From GCA-002733465 sp039969155 (lineage in GTDB: Bacteria; Pseudomonadota; Gammaproteobacteria; Enterobacterales; Kangiellaceae), in assembly GCA_039969155.1 (NCBI GenBank), contig JBDVOJ010000051.1, forward strand, positions 20,261 to 84,260: a DNA stretch of 64,000 nucleotides. The letters run 5' to 3'. This document shows positions 1 through 8,810 of this stretch, piece by piece. Under the pieces are notes generated by a model, which saw nothing but the letters and a program-made list of their open reading frames with translations, had not been told where the DNA came from and did not search any database. Position 1 is the stretch's first letter, and the number at the start of each line of letters is the position of its first letter. Both the position numbers and the translations under genes were made by a program.

Positions 1-113
1 CTTTGGATCATTGGCTTACCGTCCAAACAAATTAACCCCTTGTCTTTATGATCCACCCTTCGCCCTGCCCCACCGGCAAGAATTAGACCTGTTATGTTGT
101 TCTTAGTAAGCAT
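1..113 (-). CDS. mobA: Molybdenum cofactor guanylyltransferase MobA (5' part only)
   Basis: The first 37 codons of a minus-strand gene that runs off the left edge. The start codon ATG lies at 113-111. The peptide reads MLTKNNITGLILAGGAGRRV and continues DHKDKGLICLDGKPMIQ. This is the nucleotide-binding signature of MobA (LAGGxGxRxxxxDKGL, then the GKPxI stretch). MobA transfers GMP from GTP to molybdopterin to make the guanine-dinucleotide form of molybdenum cofactor used by many anaerobic respiratory enzymes. It is divergent from the decarboxylase gene and shares its 260-bp upstream region, which holds an FNR-type box. Only the N-terminus is seen, so another nucleotidyltransferase of the same fold is possible but less likely given the DKG motif. 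Confidence 0.82.
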   Translation of the reverse strand, partial: MLTKNNITGLILAGGAGRRVDHKDKGLICLDGKPMIQ

Positions 114-311
114 TGTATTCGGCTAAAGCATTCCTATTTCGTATTCGAACTATTAAGATTTCTAGCTTTCTTGTCTAATTCAGAGTTGCAAATGGCTGAG
201 CTATACGCTTGGTAGTCAACTCATCTCTACTCAAATGAGCAATGTTCCTATTATCGATAAGCATAATAGCGCGAACTTACCAATAAAGTAATGCCAAGAA
301 TTATAAAAGGA

Positions 312-325
312 GTGACTTGGATCAA
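312..325 (+). promoter_or_regulatory. FNR/Anr-type box upstream of the decarboxylase
   Basis: GTGACTTGGATCAA matches the FNR consensus TTGAT-N4-ATCAA at 8 of 10 positions. It shares the core TGACTTGGATCA with the box in front of hemN. A -10-like TAGTAT at 348-353 would put the transcription start near 360 and the box centre at -41.5, the normal class II activator position. The regulator gene fnr lies just downstream at 2437-3177. The match and spacing are seen directly; binding is inferred. Confidence 0.6.
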
Positions 326-374
326 TCACAATGACGGGGTGATTATCTAGTATAAATCGAACTAGGGGCAAGTC

Positions 375-2414
375 ATGTCCCTCCGAGTAGGTTTCATAAA
401 AGGGAATCAGATAATGTCTGCAGCAATTAATGAGTCTCTCTCTGCCAAAGTCTTAACCAATAGTATCGAATTTCTCAGTCCTTATTTTCTCGGGGCATAT
501 GGGGAAAACAATGATGTTCTCGAGAAACTTTTAGTAGAGTTTGTTCGCGACCATATTTACTGGCGTAGAAATTTTCATCCAGAGGATCAGCCACCTATCA
601 CTCCTCAGATGATAAACGACAATAGTTATTCGGATGCGGTTGCAAAGATCAGAGCAGAACTGCATTCTCTAACCGCTAAACTAAAGCGCTCGGTTCCTTT
701 TTACAATCCGCGCTACATCGGCCATATGTCGTCTGATTTAATGATGCCAGCTTTATTAGCGCAGTTGATCACCAATTTCTATAATCCCAATAATATAACC
801 GGAGAATCAGGTCCGGTGACCTTAAATATGGAGTTGGAAGTCGGCATTCAATTTGCCAAAATGTTTGGATTTAATACTGACGAAAGTAAAGGCGTTTGCG
901 CATGGGGGCATCTTACCAGTGGCGGAACAAACGCTAACTATGAAAGTTTGTGGAATTTTAGAGCCGCAAAATTCTATCCATTAGCGGTCGCTAATGCTGT
1001 CAAGGAGTTAGATCTCGATCTTGATTTAGAAATTGAAAACTCAGACTTTAAAAGCCCTAAACTATATACCCTTTGGGAGTTGGTAAACTTTTCTATTGAA
1101 CGAGTTCTAGAATTTAAGAACTTGGTTTTAACCTGCACTGGTTCAATTTATGGTAAAGCTAAACAGAGCCAACTGCTAAAAACGATAGAAGATAATCGCA
1201 TTGAAACTTTAGGCCCTGCGCAATTCTCGGCCCAAAACTGGCAGTTAAAACAAGCGGTAGTTCTTGTGCCAGCAACCGCTCATTACTCCTGGGAAAAAGC
1301 GATGCGAGTTTTAGGTTTTGGTAGCGCTTCATTAATTAAAGTGCCATTAACAGACACTATGCGGATGAATGAGTTAGAGCTATCTCGTATCGTCAATAAT
1401 CTACAATCACAAAACATCCCTATTTTAGCGGTCATTGGTGTATTGGGAACAACCGAATTTGGCACCATTGATCCAATCAATGAAATTGTTAAATTGAGAG
1501 ATCAAAAATCTAAACAAGGCCTAAACTTCTATATCCATATCGATGCTGCATGGGGTGGCTATCTAACCAGTTTGTTTCGAAAAGAAGATGGTCGTTTTGA
1601 GGAGTTGGAAAGTATAAAAAAAGAACTACAATACTTCCCTTCCAAGCGCGTTTATCAATCTTTTAAGGCGCTGAGCGAAACGGATAGTATCACCATAGAC
1701 CCTCATAAACAGGGCTACCTGCCATTTGGTACTGGTGGCTTTATCGCCAAAAATAGAGATATTGTGCAGCTTCTAAGTACTGACGCTGACTACGTTTTTT
1801 CAAAAAGTGATAAACCGGACTTTCAACAAATCGGACAGTACATTTTAGAAGGTTCTAAACCTGGCGCGAATGCCGCCGCCGCTTATGTTGCTCATTCCAT
1901 TTTGCCACTCAACAGTAAAAACTTTGGTAGGGTTATCCGACAAACAGTCCGTTCGGCGGAGTATTTTTTCGATAAACTAAAAGTCCTCAAGCAAGAGCTG
2001 TCGGAGCATATACATTTAACCGTTCCGTTTGAGCCTGATAGTAATTTAGTCACCATCGCAGTTAACCCAAAAGGCAATTCTTCTATAGCAACGATGAATC
2101 AATTTTCCGAAGAGATTTATGGCTTTTTGACTCATGATGCCAATATACCGGTGCAGTCAAAGGAATTTTTAGGATCTAAAACTAGGCTGTCAATTGCAAA
2201 ATTAAGTAAAGAAGAGCAAACCAGTCTATTTAAAAAATTGCATTTGTTTGACGCCAGCATGACACCAAATAAGGACGACAAAATAATGATTTTGCGTCAT
2301 ACCTTAATGAACCCCTGGCTGAGTTCAGAAAACGACGGGAAAAACTATTTGGATAAATACTGTGATTACTTGAAAATGATTTTGCTTGAAACGGTCAAAA
2401 AGTATCTAAATTAG
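375..2414 (+). CDS. PLP-dependent group II amino-acid decarboxylase (tyrosine decarboxylase-like)
   Basis: Pyridoxal-phosphate enzyme of the group II decarboxylase family (glutamate/tyrosine/aromatic amino acid). The pattern HLTSGGTNANYESLWNFRA and the length of about 680 residues resemble bacterial tyrosine decarboxylases (about 620 residues) more than GadB (about 466). The PLP aspartate is in HIDAAWGGY and the Schiff-base lysine in DPHKQGYLPFGTGGF. The substrate cannot be assigned; tyrosine or another aromatic amino acid is a guess. Two starts are possible: ATG 375 after AGGGGC, or ATG 414 (residue 14) after AAAGGGA; the second gives a more ordinary N-terminus. An FNR-type box and a -10-like element lie just upstream, so induction at low oxygen is likely, a setting in which amino-acid decarboxylases can counter acidification. 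No antiporter gene is adjacent. The gene is convergent with fnr, leaving 22 bp between them. Confidence 0.8.
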   Translation: MSLRVGFIKGNQIMSAAINESLSAKVLTNSIEFLSPYFLGAYGENNDVLEKLLVEFVRDHIYWRRNFHPEDQPPITPQMINDNSYSDAVAKIRAELHSLTAKLKRSVPFYNPRYIGHMSSDLMMPALLAQLITNFYNPNNITGESGPVTLNMELEVGIQFAKMFGFNTDESKGVCAWGHLTSGGTNANYESLWNFRAAKFYPLAVANAVKELDLDLDLEIENSDFKSPKLYTLWELVNFSIERVLEFKNLVLTCTGSIYGKAKQSQLLKTIEDNRIETLGPAQFSAQNWQLKQAVVLVPATAHYSWEKAMRVLGFGSASLIKVPLTDTMRMNELELSRIVNNLQSQNIPILAVIGVLGTTEFGTIDPINEIVKLRDQKSKQGLNFYIHIDAAWGGYLTSLFRKEDGRFEELESIKKELQYFPSKRVYQSFKALSETDSITIDPHKQGYLPFGTGGFIAKNRDIVQLLSTDADYVFSKSDKPDFQQIGQYILEGSKPGANAAAAYVAHSILPLNSKNFGRVIRQTVRSAEYFFDKLKVLKQELSEHIHLTVPFEPDSNLVTIAVNPKGNSSIATMNQFSEEIYGFLTHDANIPVQSKEFLGSKTRLSIAKLSKEEQTSLFKKLHLFDASMTPNKDDKIMILRHTLMNPWLSSENDGKNYLDKYCDYLKMILLETVKKYLN

Positions 2415-2436
2415 TCTAGATACTTTTTGCCAAGTA

Positions 2437-3177
2437 TTATTCGTGGCAGGCTGTACCGGCGAGCGAGCTTAAGCCTTGTATATCGTTGATACAAAGGTAT
2501 TTGTCTTTAATTTCTATTAAGCCCTTTTTGTTTAAACGAGTAATTAATCGACTCACTGTCTCTACCGCTAAACCCAAATAATTACCGATGTCACTGCGAG
2601 TCATAGAGAGAAAGAATTCTTTGTCCGATAATCCTCTTCGACGATATCTAGCCGACAAATTCATCACAAAAGCGGCAAATCGCTCGTCTGCATTCTTTTT
2701 ACTGAGCAACATCATAAGCTCTTGCTCATCTCTAATTTCACCGCTCATCACCCTAAAAAGCTGTGACTGAAGCGCCGGCAGGTCTCTTGATAATGACTCT
2801 AAGCGGTCAAAGGGAATGGTACAAACTAAGGAAGTTTCTAACGCTTTAGCAAAACTAGGATAAGACGTGGTACTGATAGCGTTTAGGCCAACCATTTCAC
2901 CGGGAAGGTGAAAGCCTGTCAGTTGTTCAATTCCATCAGAACTAATGGTGTAAGATTTTAGACTCCCTGAACGAATTGCATGCACGGCCTCAAATGGGTC
3001 GCCAGCTTTGAACAGAAATTCGCCTTTCTTATAGACTTTCTTTCGCTGCACAATACTATCAAGATGTTCGATGTCTGAATCTGCCAGCATCACAGGTAGG
3101 CAAAGCCGTTTTATGGCGCAGGTCTGGCATTTAATTTGACTAGAAATATTAACGTTTACAGACACGAAGCTGGACAC
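2437..3177 (-). CDS. fnr: FNR/Anr-family oxygen-sensing transcriptional regulator
   Basis: A 246-residue CRP-FNR family regulator. Cys17, Cys20 and Cys26 (C-x2-C-x5-C) and Cys119 match the four ligands of the oxygen-labile [4Fe-4S] cluster of FNR in spacing. A cyclic-nucleotide-type beta roll (about 30-140), a dimerisation helix and a C-terminal helix-turn-helix follow. The recognition helix carries ETVSR, the E-x2-SR signature that reads TTGAT-N4-ATCAA sites. When oxygen is absent it should dimerise and activate or repress anaerobic genes. The start used is GTG at 3177, chosen because the N-terminal cysteines must be included; the ribosome-binding site is weak. A TATAAT-like -10 lies at 3199-3204, so it may have its own promoter, but it is only 63 bp behind hemN on the same strand. 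FNR boxes stand before both neighbouring genes. Confidence 0.93.
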   Translation of the reverse strand: MSSFVSVNVNISSQIKCQTCAIKRLCLPVMLADSDIEHLDSIVQRKKVYKKGEFLFKAGDPFEAVHAIRSGSLKSYTISSDGIEQLTGFHLPGEMVGLNAISTTSYPSFAKALETSLVCTIPFDRLESLSRDLPALQSQLFRVMSGEIRDEQELMMLLSKKNADERFAAFVMNLSARYRRRGLSDKEFFLSMTRSDIGNYLGLAVETVSRLITRLNKKGLIEIKDKYLCINDIQGLSSLAGTACHE

Positions 3178-3240
3178 CCATTCAGTATAACTGCATGGAT
3201 TATATCAAAATCACTAAAAACTTCTACTATCTATCTGATT

Positions 3241-4623
3241 TTATATGACTTTTGAAAAGCTATTAATGACATGCAACTCGTTCAAATAAGCATCAAATAC
3301 CATACAAATATTTCTAATCAGTAATCTTCCTCGACTGGTTACTTTAATATATTCGTCAGAAAACTCGACCAACCCATCCTCAACAAACGGCGCTAACATT
3401 CCAATTTCGCTCTTAAAATAATCATTAAAATCAATAGCATATGTCTGTTCAAGTTTGGCGATATTAAGTTCAAAATGACAGATTAGTTCGAATATTACAG
3501 CTTTTCTAATCAAGTCATCTAAGTTAACAGAAACCCCGCGCCAACTTGGAAGGTGCTCGTTATCTAATGCTGCATAGTAGCTATCTACGTCTCGAACATT
3601 TTGATGATAATGACCATCTATTGAACCAATCGACGAGACACCGACACCAATTAACTGATACTCCTCATGGGTGGTATACCCCTGAAAATTCCGATGCAAC
3701 TCGCCATTTTTTTGAGCGATCGCTAATTCATCTGAGGGTTTCGCGAAATGATCCATTCCGATATACAAATAGCCACTATCCTGCAGTTTTTCGATAATAA
3801 ATTGGAAAATAGATAGCTTTTCTACCGGGTTGGGTAACTTATCTCCGTCGATTCGTCGTTGCGATTTAAATCGATGCGGAAGGTGAGCATAGTTAAAAAC
3901 TGAAATCCGATCAGGTGATATTTCGATGACTTGCTCTAAGGTCTTTTGAAAGGTGGATTTATTTTGAAACGGCAACCCATATATAAGATCGAGATTTATT
4001 GATTTAAAGCCGAATTTCCGAGCTTCCTCGATCATATCTCTCGTCATTTCAAAGGATTGAATTCGATTCACTGCTTTTTGCACTATCGGATTAAAGTCTT
4101 GAACTCCCATGCTCATGCGGTTAAAGCCAAGATTTGAAAGTGGCTTAATATCTTCGATTGCTAAGGCTCTCGGATCAATCTCTATAGAAATCTCTGTTGA
4201 TGGATCGTTGGGAACGTCAAACGACTCTCGAATTGCAGCCATTATCTTGGCGATTTGCTGAATGCTGAGATAAGTCGGAGTGCCTCCTCCCCAATGGATC
4301 TGACGTAGCTTGTTTCCTTCAAGATTGGCGGCAATCATTTGAATTTCTTTGATTAAGTAGTCAACGTACTTTTCAGCTTTGCTGCGATCTTTAGTGATAA
4401 TCTTATTACAGGCGCAGTAATAACAAATGTTCTGGCAAAATGGGATATGAATATAGAGAGACAACGACTTGTCTTCGGAAAGACTGCTAAGACAGCCTAA
4501 ATAGTCTTTGGAACTGAAATCCTCGGTAAACTCAAGTGCAGTGGGATATGAAGTGTATCTCGGGCCGGAAATATTATATTTGGCCAGAAGCGCTTCATCC
4601 CATTCTAATTTTACTTGTTCCAT
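3241..4623 (-). CDS. hemN: Oxygen-independent coproporphyrinogen III dehydrogenase HemN
   Basis: Radical-SAM enzyme that converts coproporphyrinogen III to protoporphyrinogen IX in haem synthesis without oxygen. The N-terminus contains SGPRYTSYPTALEF, diagnostic for true HemN, and the cluster motif CQNICYYCAC (C-x3-C-x2-C-x-C; Cys63, 67, 70 and 72). The GGGTPTYL motif and a C-terminal HemN domain follow, and the 460-residue length is normal. The start chosen is ATG 4623, nine bases inside the longest frame, because AAAGGA sits about eight bases upstream and the protein then begins like E. coli HemN. An FNR-type box lies at 4690-4703 and the regulator gene follows it, so anaerobic induction by FNR is strongly suggested. 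Confidence 0.94.
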   Translation of the reverse strand: MEQVKLEWDEALLAKYNISGPRYTSYPTALEFTEDFSSKDYLGCLSSLSEDKSLSLYIHIPFCQNICYYCACNKIITKDRSKAEKYVDYLIKEIQMIAANLEGNKLRQIHWGGGTPTYLSIQQIAKIMAAIRESFDVPNDPSTEISIEIDPRALAIEDIKPLSNLGFNRMSMGVQDFNPIVQKAVNRIQSFEMTRDMIEEARKFGFKSINLDLIYGLPFQNKSTFQKTLEQVIEISPDRISVFNYAHLPHRFKSQRRIDGDKLPNPVEKLSIFQFIIEKLQDSGYLYIGMDHFAKPSDELAIAQKNGELHRNFQGYTTHEEYQLIGVGVSSIGSIDGHYHQNVRDVDSYYAALDNEHLPSWRGVSVNLDDLIRKAVIFELICHFELNIAKLEQTYAIDFNDYFKSEIGMLAPFVEDGLVEFSDEYIKVTSRGRLLIRNICMVFDAYLNELHVINSFSKVI

Positions 4624-4689
4624 TATTAACATCCTTTCTCAAGGTAATATTCTAATAATGTTACGATAGCAAAACTGATTTGACCGATG

Positions 4690-4703
4690 CTGATCCAAGT
4701 CAA
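4690..4703 (-). promoter_or_regulatory. FNR/Anr-type box upstream of hemN
   Basis: On the minus strand TTGACTTGGATCAG matches TTGAT-N4-ATCAA at 8 of 10 positions. A TATCGT -10-like element at 4668-4663 places the start of transcription near 4655 and the box centre close to -41.5. The box is just beyond the stop codon of the acyltransferase gene, so hemN probably has its own regulated promoter. Binding is inferred from sequence and from the adjacent fnr gene. Confidence 0.68.
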
Positions 4704-4708
4704 GCTAA

Positions 4709-5392
4709 CTAACTTAAGCGAGCGCGTCTCTCGAGTAGCCAATCTGCGAATTTTCGTTTGAAATCATCATCCGAAATGATACTGACTGGAATCAATTCCT
4801 CAACGTCCAATTGAGTATGACTCCGAGCAAACAAGCACTTGATCATCGTACCAGGAGCACTTATTCCACGGATTCTAACCGGTAGCACTTGAGTTTTAGT
4901 TAATTGACTAAGTCTAACAATGCCGGGTTTAATGTTTTCTCTGGGCGTTTTGTCGCTATGGATCCCCCCTTGAGGAAATAGTGCAATTAGCTCTCCCGAA
5001 TTGATAGCTCGCATAGCACTTCTAAATGCCTTCTCTACTCGGCCAGTCCGGTCTACAGGAATACATCCGGCCGCTCTAAACATGTAGTTTAAAATTGGCT
5101 TGTCGTATTCTTCTTTGGCAATCATAAAACGAACTGGTCGATCGATTGCGGCAATTAACAGGAAAGGATCGAGAGCAGACAGGTGATTAGCAGCTAGTAT
5201 GCAACGCCCATGTTGAGGAATTTCAATCACTTGATTTCCCAAACGATGAAATCGCTTACAATAAAGTCTAAGCAAGCCATCCAATACGTTAGTCATGGGG
5301 TGCCCCCAATTAGCCCCGTTATGCTTCTGCCCTAACTTAATGACAAACAGAATAAATGAAAATAAAACTAGAAGTGAAATAAAATAAGCCAT
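4709..5392 (-). CDS. Lysophospholipid acyltransferase family protein (PlsC-like)
   Basis: A 227-residue membrane-associated acyltransferase of the PlsC/LPLAT family. One N-terminal membrane segment (about residues 3-18) is followed by the catalytic H-x4-D motif in NHLSALD, the block-II arginine region (PVDRTGR), and FPQGG, which stands where most relatives have FPEGT. The change from Glu to Gln and loss of Thr in this substrate-phosphate motif is unusual and may mean an acceptor other than lysophosphatidate. It lies 14 bp behind pgeF on the same strand and probably ends the rluD-pgeF-acyltransferase transcript. Confidence 0.82.
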   Translation of the reverse strand: MAYFISLLVLFSFILFVIKLGQKHNGANWGHPMTNVLDGLLRLYCKRFHRLGNQVIEIPQHGRCILAANHLSALDPFLLIAAIDRPVRFMIAKEEYDKPILNYMFRAAGCIPVDRTGRVEKAFRSAMRAINSGELIALFPQGGIHSDKTPRENIKPGIVRLSQLTKTQVLPVRIRGISAPGTMIKCLFARSHTQLDVEELIPVSIISDDDFKRKFADWLLERRARLS

Positions 5393-5406
5393 ATATCTAT
5401 TTGTTT

Positions 5407-6204
5407 TTATTTGTTATTTATCCAAATTAGACTAGCCATTCTACCAGTAACGGCATGTCGGCGGTAGCTATAGAATTTATCAGTTTCCTGGTAAGTACAA
5501 TGGTTTCCGCCTACCGATTTTATCCCTAAATCGCTTAAAATTTGACTTGCGATTTGGTAAAGATCGGCTAAAAACTTACCTTCTGTTGCTGACTTAAAGG
5601 CTGATGCAAAGCGTTCATTTTGTTGCACGAATTTTTTCTTAACTTCTTCACCGACTTCAAAGCTTTGTTGGCTAATAGCCGGACCAAGCCAGGCTATTAA
5701 TTCACTCGATTTACCCGGATACTGACTGACAGCATTTTCGATGATCCCATCGGCCAGTCCTCGCCACCCAGCATGCACAGCGGATACCCAATCCCCCTGT
5801 AAGTTGCTTAGCAACACCGGTAAGCAATCGGCTGTCATCACACAACAGACTTTCGAAGAGCTGCGAGTATAACTGCCATCAGCCTCTAACGAGACCGGAG
5901 GAGAGATTGCCGATGAATCCAGATCGATAACTTTATTACTATGGACTTGTTCTAACCAGACTGGTTCCGTTGGAAGAGCCAGAGCTTTTCGCAAATAAGC
6001 TCGATTATGCAAAACCCGATCTGGGTCGTCACCAACATGAAGGGCTAGATTAAAATCTGAATAATCAGATGGCTGTTCTGAATCAAGGTTGCGGTTTTCT
6101 TTTGAGGGACTCTCGATAGCATAACGTGTAGTATAAATCGCCTTAACATTAGGATTCGCCTGCCACTTTACAGGCAGCCAATACTGACGGTTGAGTTGAG
6201 TCAT
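5407..6204 (-). CDS. pgeF: Peptidoglycan editing factor PgeF (YfiH, laccase-like fold)
   Basis: A 265-residue member of the YfiH/PgeF family (once called multicopper polyphenol oxidase). Family motifs seen are EQVHSNKV (metal-site His), TADCLPVLL (metal-site Cys) and VHAGWRGLADGII (metal-site His). The E. coli protein removes wrongly incorporated L-Ser residues from peptidoglycan precursors; that role is carried over by homology. The start overlaps the rluD stop by four bases (ATGA), so the two are translationally coupled, as in many gammaproteobacteria. Confidence 0.9.
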   Translation of the reverse strand: MTQLNRQYWLPVKWQANPNVKAIYTTRYAIESPSKENRNLDSEQPSDYSDFNLALHVGDDPDRVLHNRAYLRKALALPTEPVWLEQVHSNKVIDLDSSAISPPVSLEADGSYTRSSSKVCCVMTADCLPVLLSNLQGDWVSAVHAGWRGLADGIIENAVSQYPGKSSELIAWLGPAISQQSFEVGEEVKKKFVQQNERFASAFKSATEGKFLADLYQIASQILSDLGIKSVGGNHCTYQETDKFYSYRRHAVTGRMASLIWINNK

Positions 6205-7202
6205 TTTTGACTTAATTCGTGTTGTTTAATTGCGGATAACAGTTGTTTAAAATCATCGGGTATGGGGGCTTCCCAAGTCAACCATTCACCGCTAGATGGC
6301 TGAGTTAAACCCAGTTTTGCCGCATGAAGCGCTTGACGCTTAAATCCATCAAATACCGCTGAGAACTCTTCGCTCATACCTTTTGGTCGCAGGTTTCGTA
6401 CGCAATACAATGGGTCGCCAACTATCGAATGGTTAAGATGGGATAAATGAACTCTGATTTGGTGGGTACGTCCTGTTTCTAACTTTACTCTCAGCAACGT
6501 AAACTTAGTGAACTTTTCTTCAATTCGATAATGAGTGATCGCTTCTTTGGCATGCGAACTCCCATCGAGAATGACTGCCATTTTTTTTCTAATTTGCTGA
6601 TGTCTGCCAATCGGTAAATCAATGGTATCACCAGCAACCAAAGTATGATGAACCAACGCAATATATTCGCGATCAAACTCTCGATTTTGTAATTGAGTTA
6701 CCAGGTGATTATGAGCTTCTGCGGTTTTCGCTACCACTAATAATCCCGTGGTATCTTTGTCTAAACGATGGACAATTCCAGCTCGTGGTAGTTTTCTTAA
6801 CTCTGGGAAACGAAATAACAACCCATTGACTAAGGTATCTTGATAGTGACCAGGGGCCGGATGCACAACCAGGCCTGCTCGCTTATTGACGATTAACAAG
6901 TCATCATCTTGATAGTGGATATCAAAGGGAATATCAACCGCTTGCCACTCTCCTTGATCAGAAAGGGTTGGAATGACCTCTAGCAGCTCTCCCCCAAGAA
7001 CCTTCTGCTTGGGTTTAGTCATTATCTTTTCATCCAAACGAACTTGGCTATTTTTTATCCAGCTTTGAAGCCTTGAGCGCGACAGTTCTGGGAAGTAATG
7101 CAGTAATACCAAATCCAGGCGCTCATTAGCGAGACTACTATCCACCACAAAATCAAGTGAATCTTGCGAATTGCTTGGTTGTTCAATGGAACTTTTTGTC
7201 AC
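6201..7202 (-). CDS. rluD: 23S rRNA pseudouridine(1911/1915/1917) synthase RluD
   Basis: A 333-residue RluA-family pseudouridine synthase. An N-terminal S4 RNA-binding domain (about 27-85) is followed by the catalytic domain with HRLDKDTTGLLVVAKT, catalytic Asp148. RluD modifies helix 69 of 23S rRNA during late 50S assembly. Its position divergent from bamD and directly upstream of pgeF is the conserved gammaproteobacterial arrangement and supports RluD over RluA or RluC. The 225-bp gap to bamD must hold the two divergent promoters. Confidence 0.92.
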   Translation of the reverse strand: MTKSSIEQPSNSQDSLDFVVDSSLANERLDLVLLHYFPELSRSRLQSWIKNSQVRLDEKIMTKPKQKVLGGELLEVIPTLSDQGEWQAVDIPFDIHYQDDDLLIVNKRAGLVVHPAPGHYQDTLVNGLLFRFPELRKLPRAGIVHRLDKDTTGLLVVAKTAEAHNHLVTQLQNREFDREYIALVHHTLVAGDTIDLPIGRHQQIRKKMAVILDGSSHAKEAITHYRIEEKFTKFTLLRVKLETGRTHQIRVHLSHLNHSIVGDPLYCVRNLRPKGMSEEFSAVFDGFKRQALHAAKLGLTQPSSGEWLTWEAPIPDDFKQLLSAIKQHELSQK

Positions 7203-7427
7203 TTTGTGTGCCTTATGAGTTGGTTGATCTAGCAGTTGACGGCGCCCTCAGGTAAAATGAGCCGAATTGCTATCCAATCGGATAAAGAGCAAATGATTTG
7301 TTTTAACCACTATTTGTTTAAATACACGTTAAAACTATAAACTGCTTTAAATTAAGAATGAGCCTTACTCAGTATTAAAAAGTAAGAAACAAACAATAAG
7401 TATTCATTTTAACGGCTTTGAGAATCA

Positions 7428-8180
7428 ATGAGAATAGTAAAAAGCACTTGTGTAGTAATCTTGCTAACAGTTTTGGCAGCGTGTTCAAGTTCCGAAAAGG
7501 ATATAACCGGTGCTGCAAAGATCAATAATGCCTTTAAATTGTTCGAAAAGGCGCAATTTTCGATGTATTCCGGAAATTTCCGAAGTGCGGTTGAGTATTT
7601 GGAGAGACTTGACAGCCTTTATCCATTTGGTGCCTATTCACATCAAGCTCAGTTAAATTTAATCTATTCGTATTACCAACTGAATGATTACGCCTCAGGT
7701 ATTGCATCTGCAGAACGTTTTATCAGACAAAATCCTCGCCACAAAGACTTGGATTATGCATATTATATGAAAGGTTTGATTAACTTTTCTACCGAAACAG
7801 GATTTGGTAAAGAGCTGTTCGCGGCTCCAATCTCTGAAAGGGATGCTGGTGCAGCCAGACAATCATTTGATGACTTTGCTGAGCTAATTAGGCTGTTCCC
7901 AAATAGTAAATATGCTAGAGATGCGCAGCAACGTATGATCTTTCTGAGAAATCGATTAGCTGATTATGAATTACATGTTGCCAATTATTATATGCAACGA
8001 ACCGCCTATTTGGCTGCCGCAAACCGAGCCAAGTATGTCGTGGATCATTATCCTAAAACGCCAGCAGTTCCAAAAGCACTAGAATTGATGATTACTTCCT
8101 ACAAGCTGCTAGATTTAGATGAGCTAGCTGAAAATAGCCGTAGAGTCTTATTGCTGAACTACCCAGATTATAAAATTTAG
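7428..8180 (+). CDS. bamD: Outer membrane protein assembly factor BamD
   Basis: A 250-residue lipoprotein with a signal peptide ending in the lipobox LAAC (Cys19), then tetratricopeptide-like repeats. Family stretches such as YPFGAYSHQAQLNLIYSYY and the YAYYMKGL motif are plain. BamD is the essential lipoprotein of the BAM complex that inserts beta-barrel proteins into the outer membrane. The start is ATG 7428; the typical length, the divergent rluD and the strong terminator at 8204-8229 show an independent transcription unit. Confidence 0.94.
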   Translation: MRIVKSTCVVILLTVLAACSSSEKDITGAAKINNAFKLFEKAQFSMYSGNFRSAVEYLERLDSLYPFGAYSHQAQLNLIYSYYQLNDYASGIASAERFIRQNPRHKDLDYAYYMKGLINFSTETGFGKELFAAPISERDAGAARQSFDDFAELIRLFPNSKYARDAQQRMIFLRNRLADYELHVANYYMQRTAYLAAANRAKYVVDHYPKTPAVPKALELMITSYKLLDLDELAENSRRVLLLNYPDYKI

Positions 8181-8203
8181 CCTGATAGCGAATAAGAGAT
8201 AAT

Positions 8204-8229
8204 AAAAAAGGCGCATAAAGCGCCTTTTT
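8204..8229. terminator. Bidirectional rho-independent terminator between bamD and glnB
   Basis: GGCGC-ATAAA-GCGCC stem-loop with A6 on the left and T5 on the right, so it has a U tract on both strands. It lies between the convergent bamD and glnB genes and would end both transcripts. Confidence 0.9.
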
Positions 8230-8251
8230 CTATATAGAACTGATAAAAAGT

Positions 8252-8590
8252 CTAAATAGCACTTTCGTTTTCATCACCTGTTCTTATTCTTATCACTTTA
8301 TCGACATCGCTTATAAAGATCTTACCATCGCCGATTTTTCCGGTTCTAGCAACTTCCATTATCGTGTCGACACAGATATCCACTAAATCATCGCCAATAA
8401 TAATTTCAAGCTTTATTTTTGGAAGAAAATCGACCATATATTCGGCCCCACGATATAGCTCTGTATGACCTTTTTGCCGACCGAAACCTTTAACCTCAGT
8501 GACTGTCATGCCTGAAACACCTGCATCACTAAGCGCCTCTCTAACGTCGTCTAACTTGAATGGTTTAATGATAGCTTCTATTTTTTTCAT
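8252..8590 (-). CDS. glnB: Nitrogen regulatory protein P-II (GlnB)
   Basis: A 112-residue P-II signal protein, nearly the same as E. coli GlnB over its first half. The T-loop is GHTELYRGAEYMVDF with the uridylylation site Tyr51. The TGKIGDGKIF stretch binds ATP/2-oxoglutarate and the C-terminal RIRTGDENESAI is GlnB-like. It senses nitrogen and energy status and controls GlnD/GlnE/NtrB partners in the cytoplasm. There is no amtB beside it, which favours GlnB over GlnK. It stands alone, ending at the terminator shared with bamD. Confidence 0.94.
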   Translation of the reverse strand: MKKIEAIIKPFKLDDVREALSDAGVSGMTVTEVKGFGRQKGHTELYRGAEYMVDFLPKIKLEIIIGDDLVDICVDTIMEVARTGKIGDGKIFISDVDKVIRIRTGDENESAI

Positions 8591-8810
8591 TAATAATCCT
8601 TATGTCGGGCCAGAAAAATACCGGGTCAATAATGTCTATGAATAAGAATATCATAGAGCAATCTCTAACTCAGTTACTTTTCGCTTCGCTAAAGCAAATT
8701 TCTATACTTTTTTGTTAGAAGGAATCTAGGCTTTATTTATCTTTATTGAGTTAACTAAACCGATAGCCTAAAATACTGATACAGTTGAATAAATTTTGCA
8801 ATGCGTGAGA

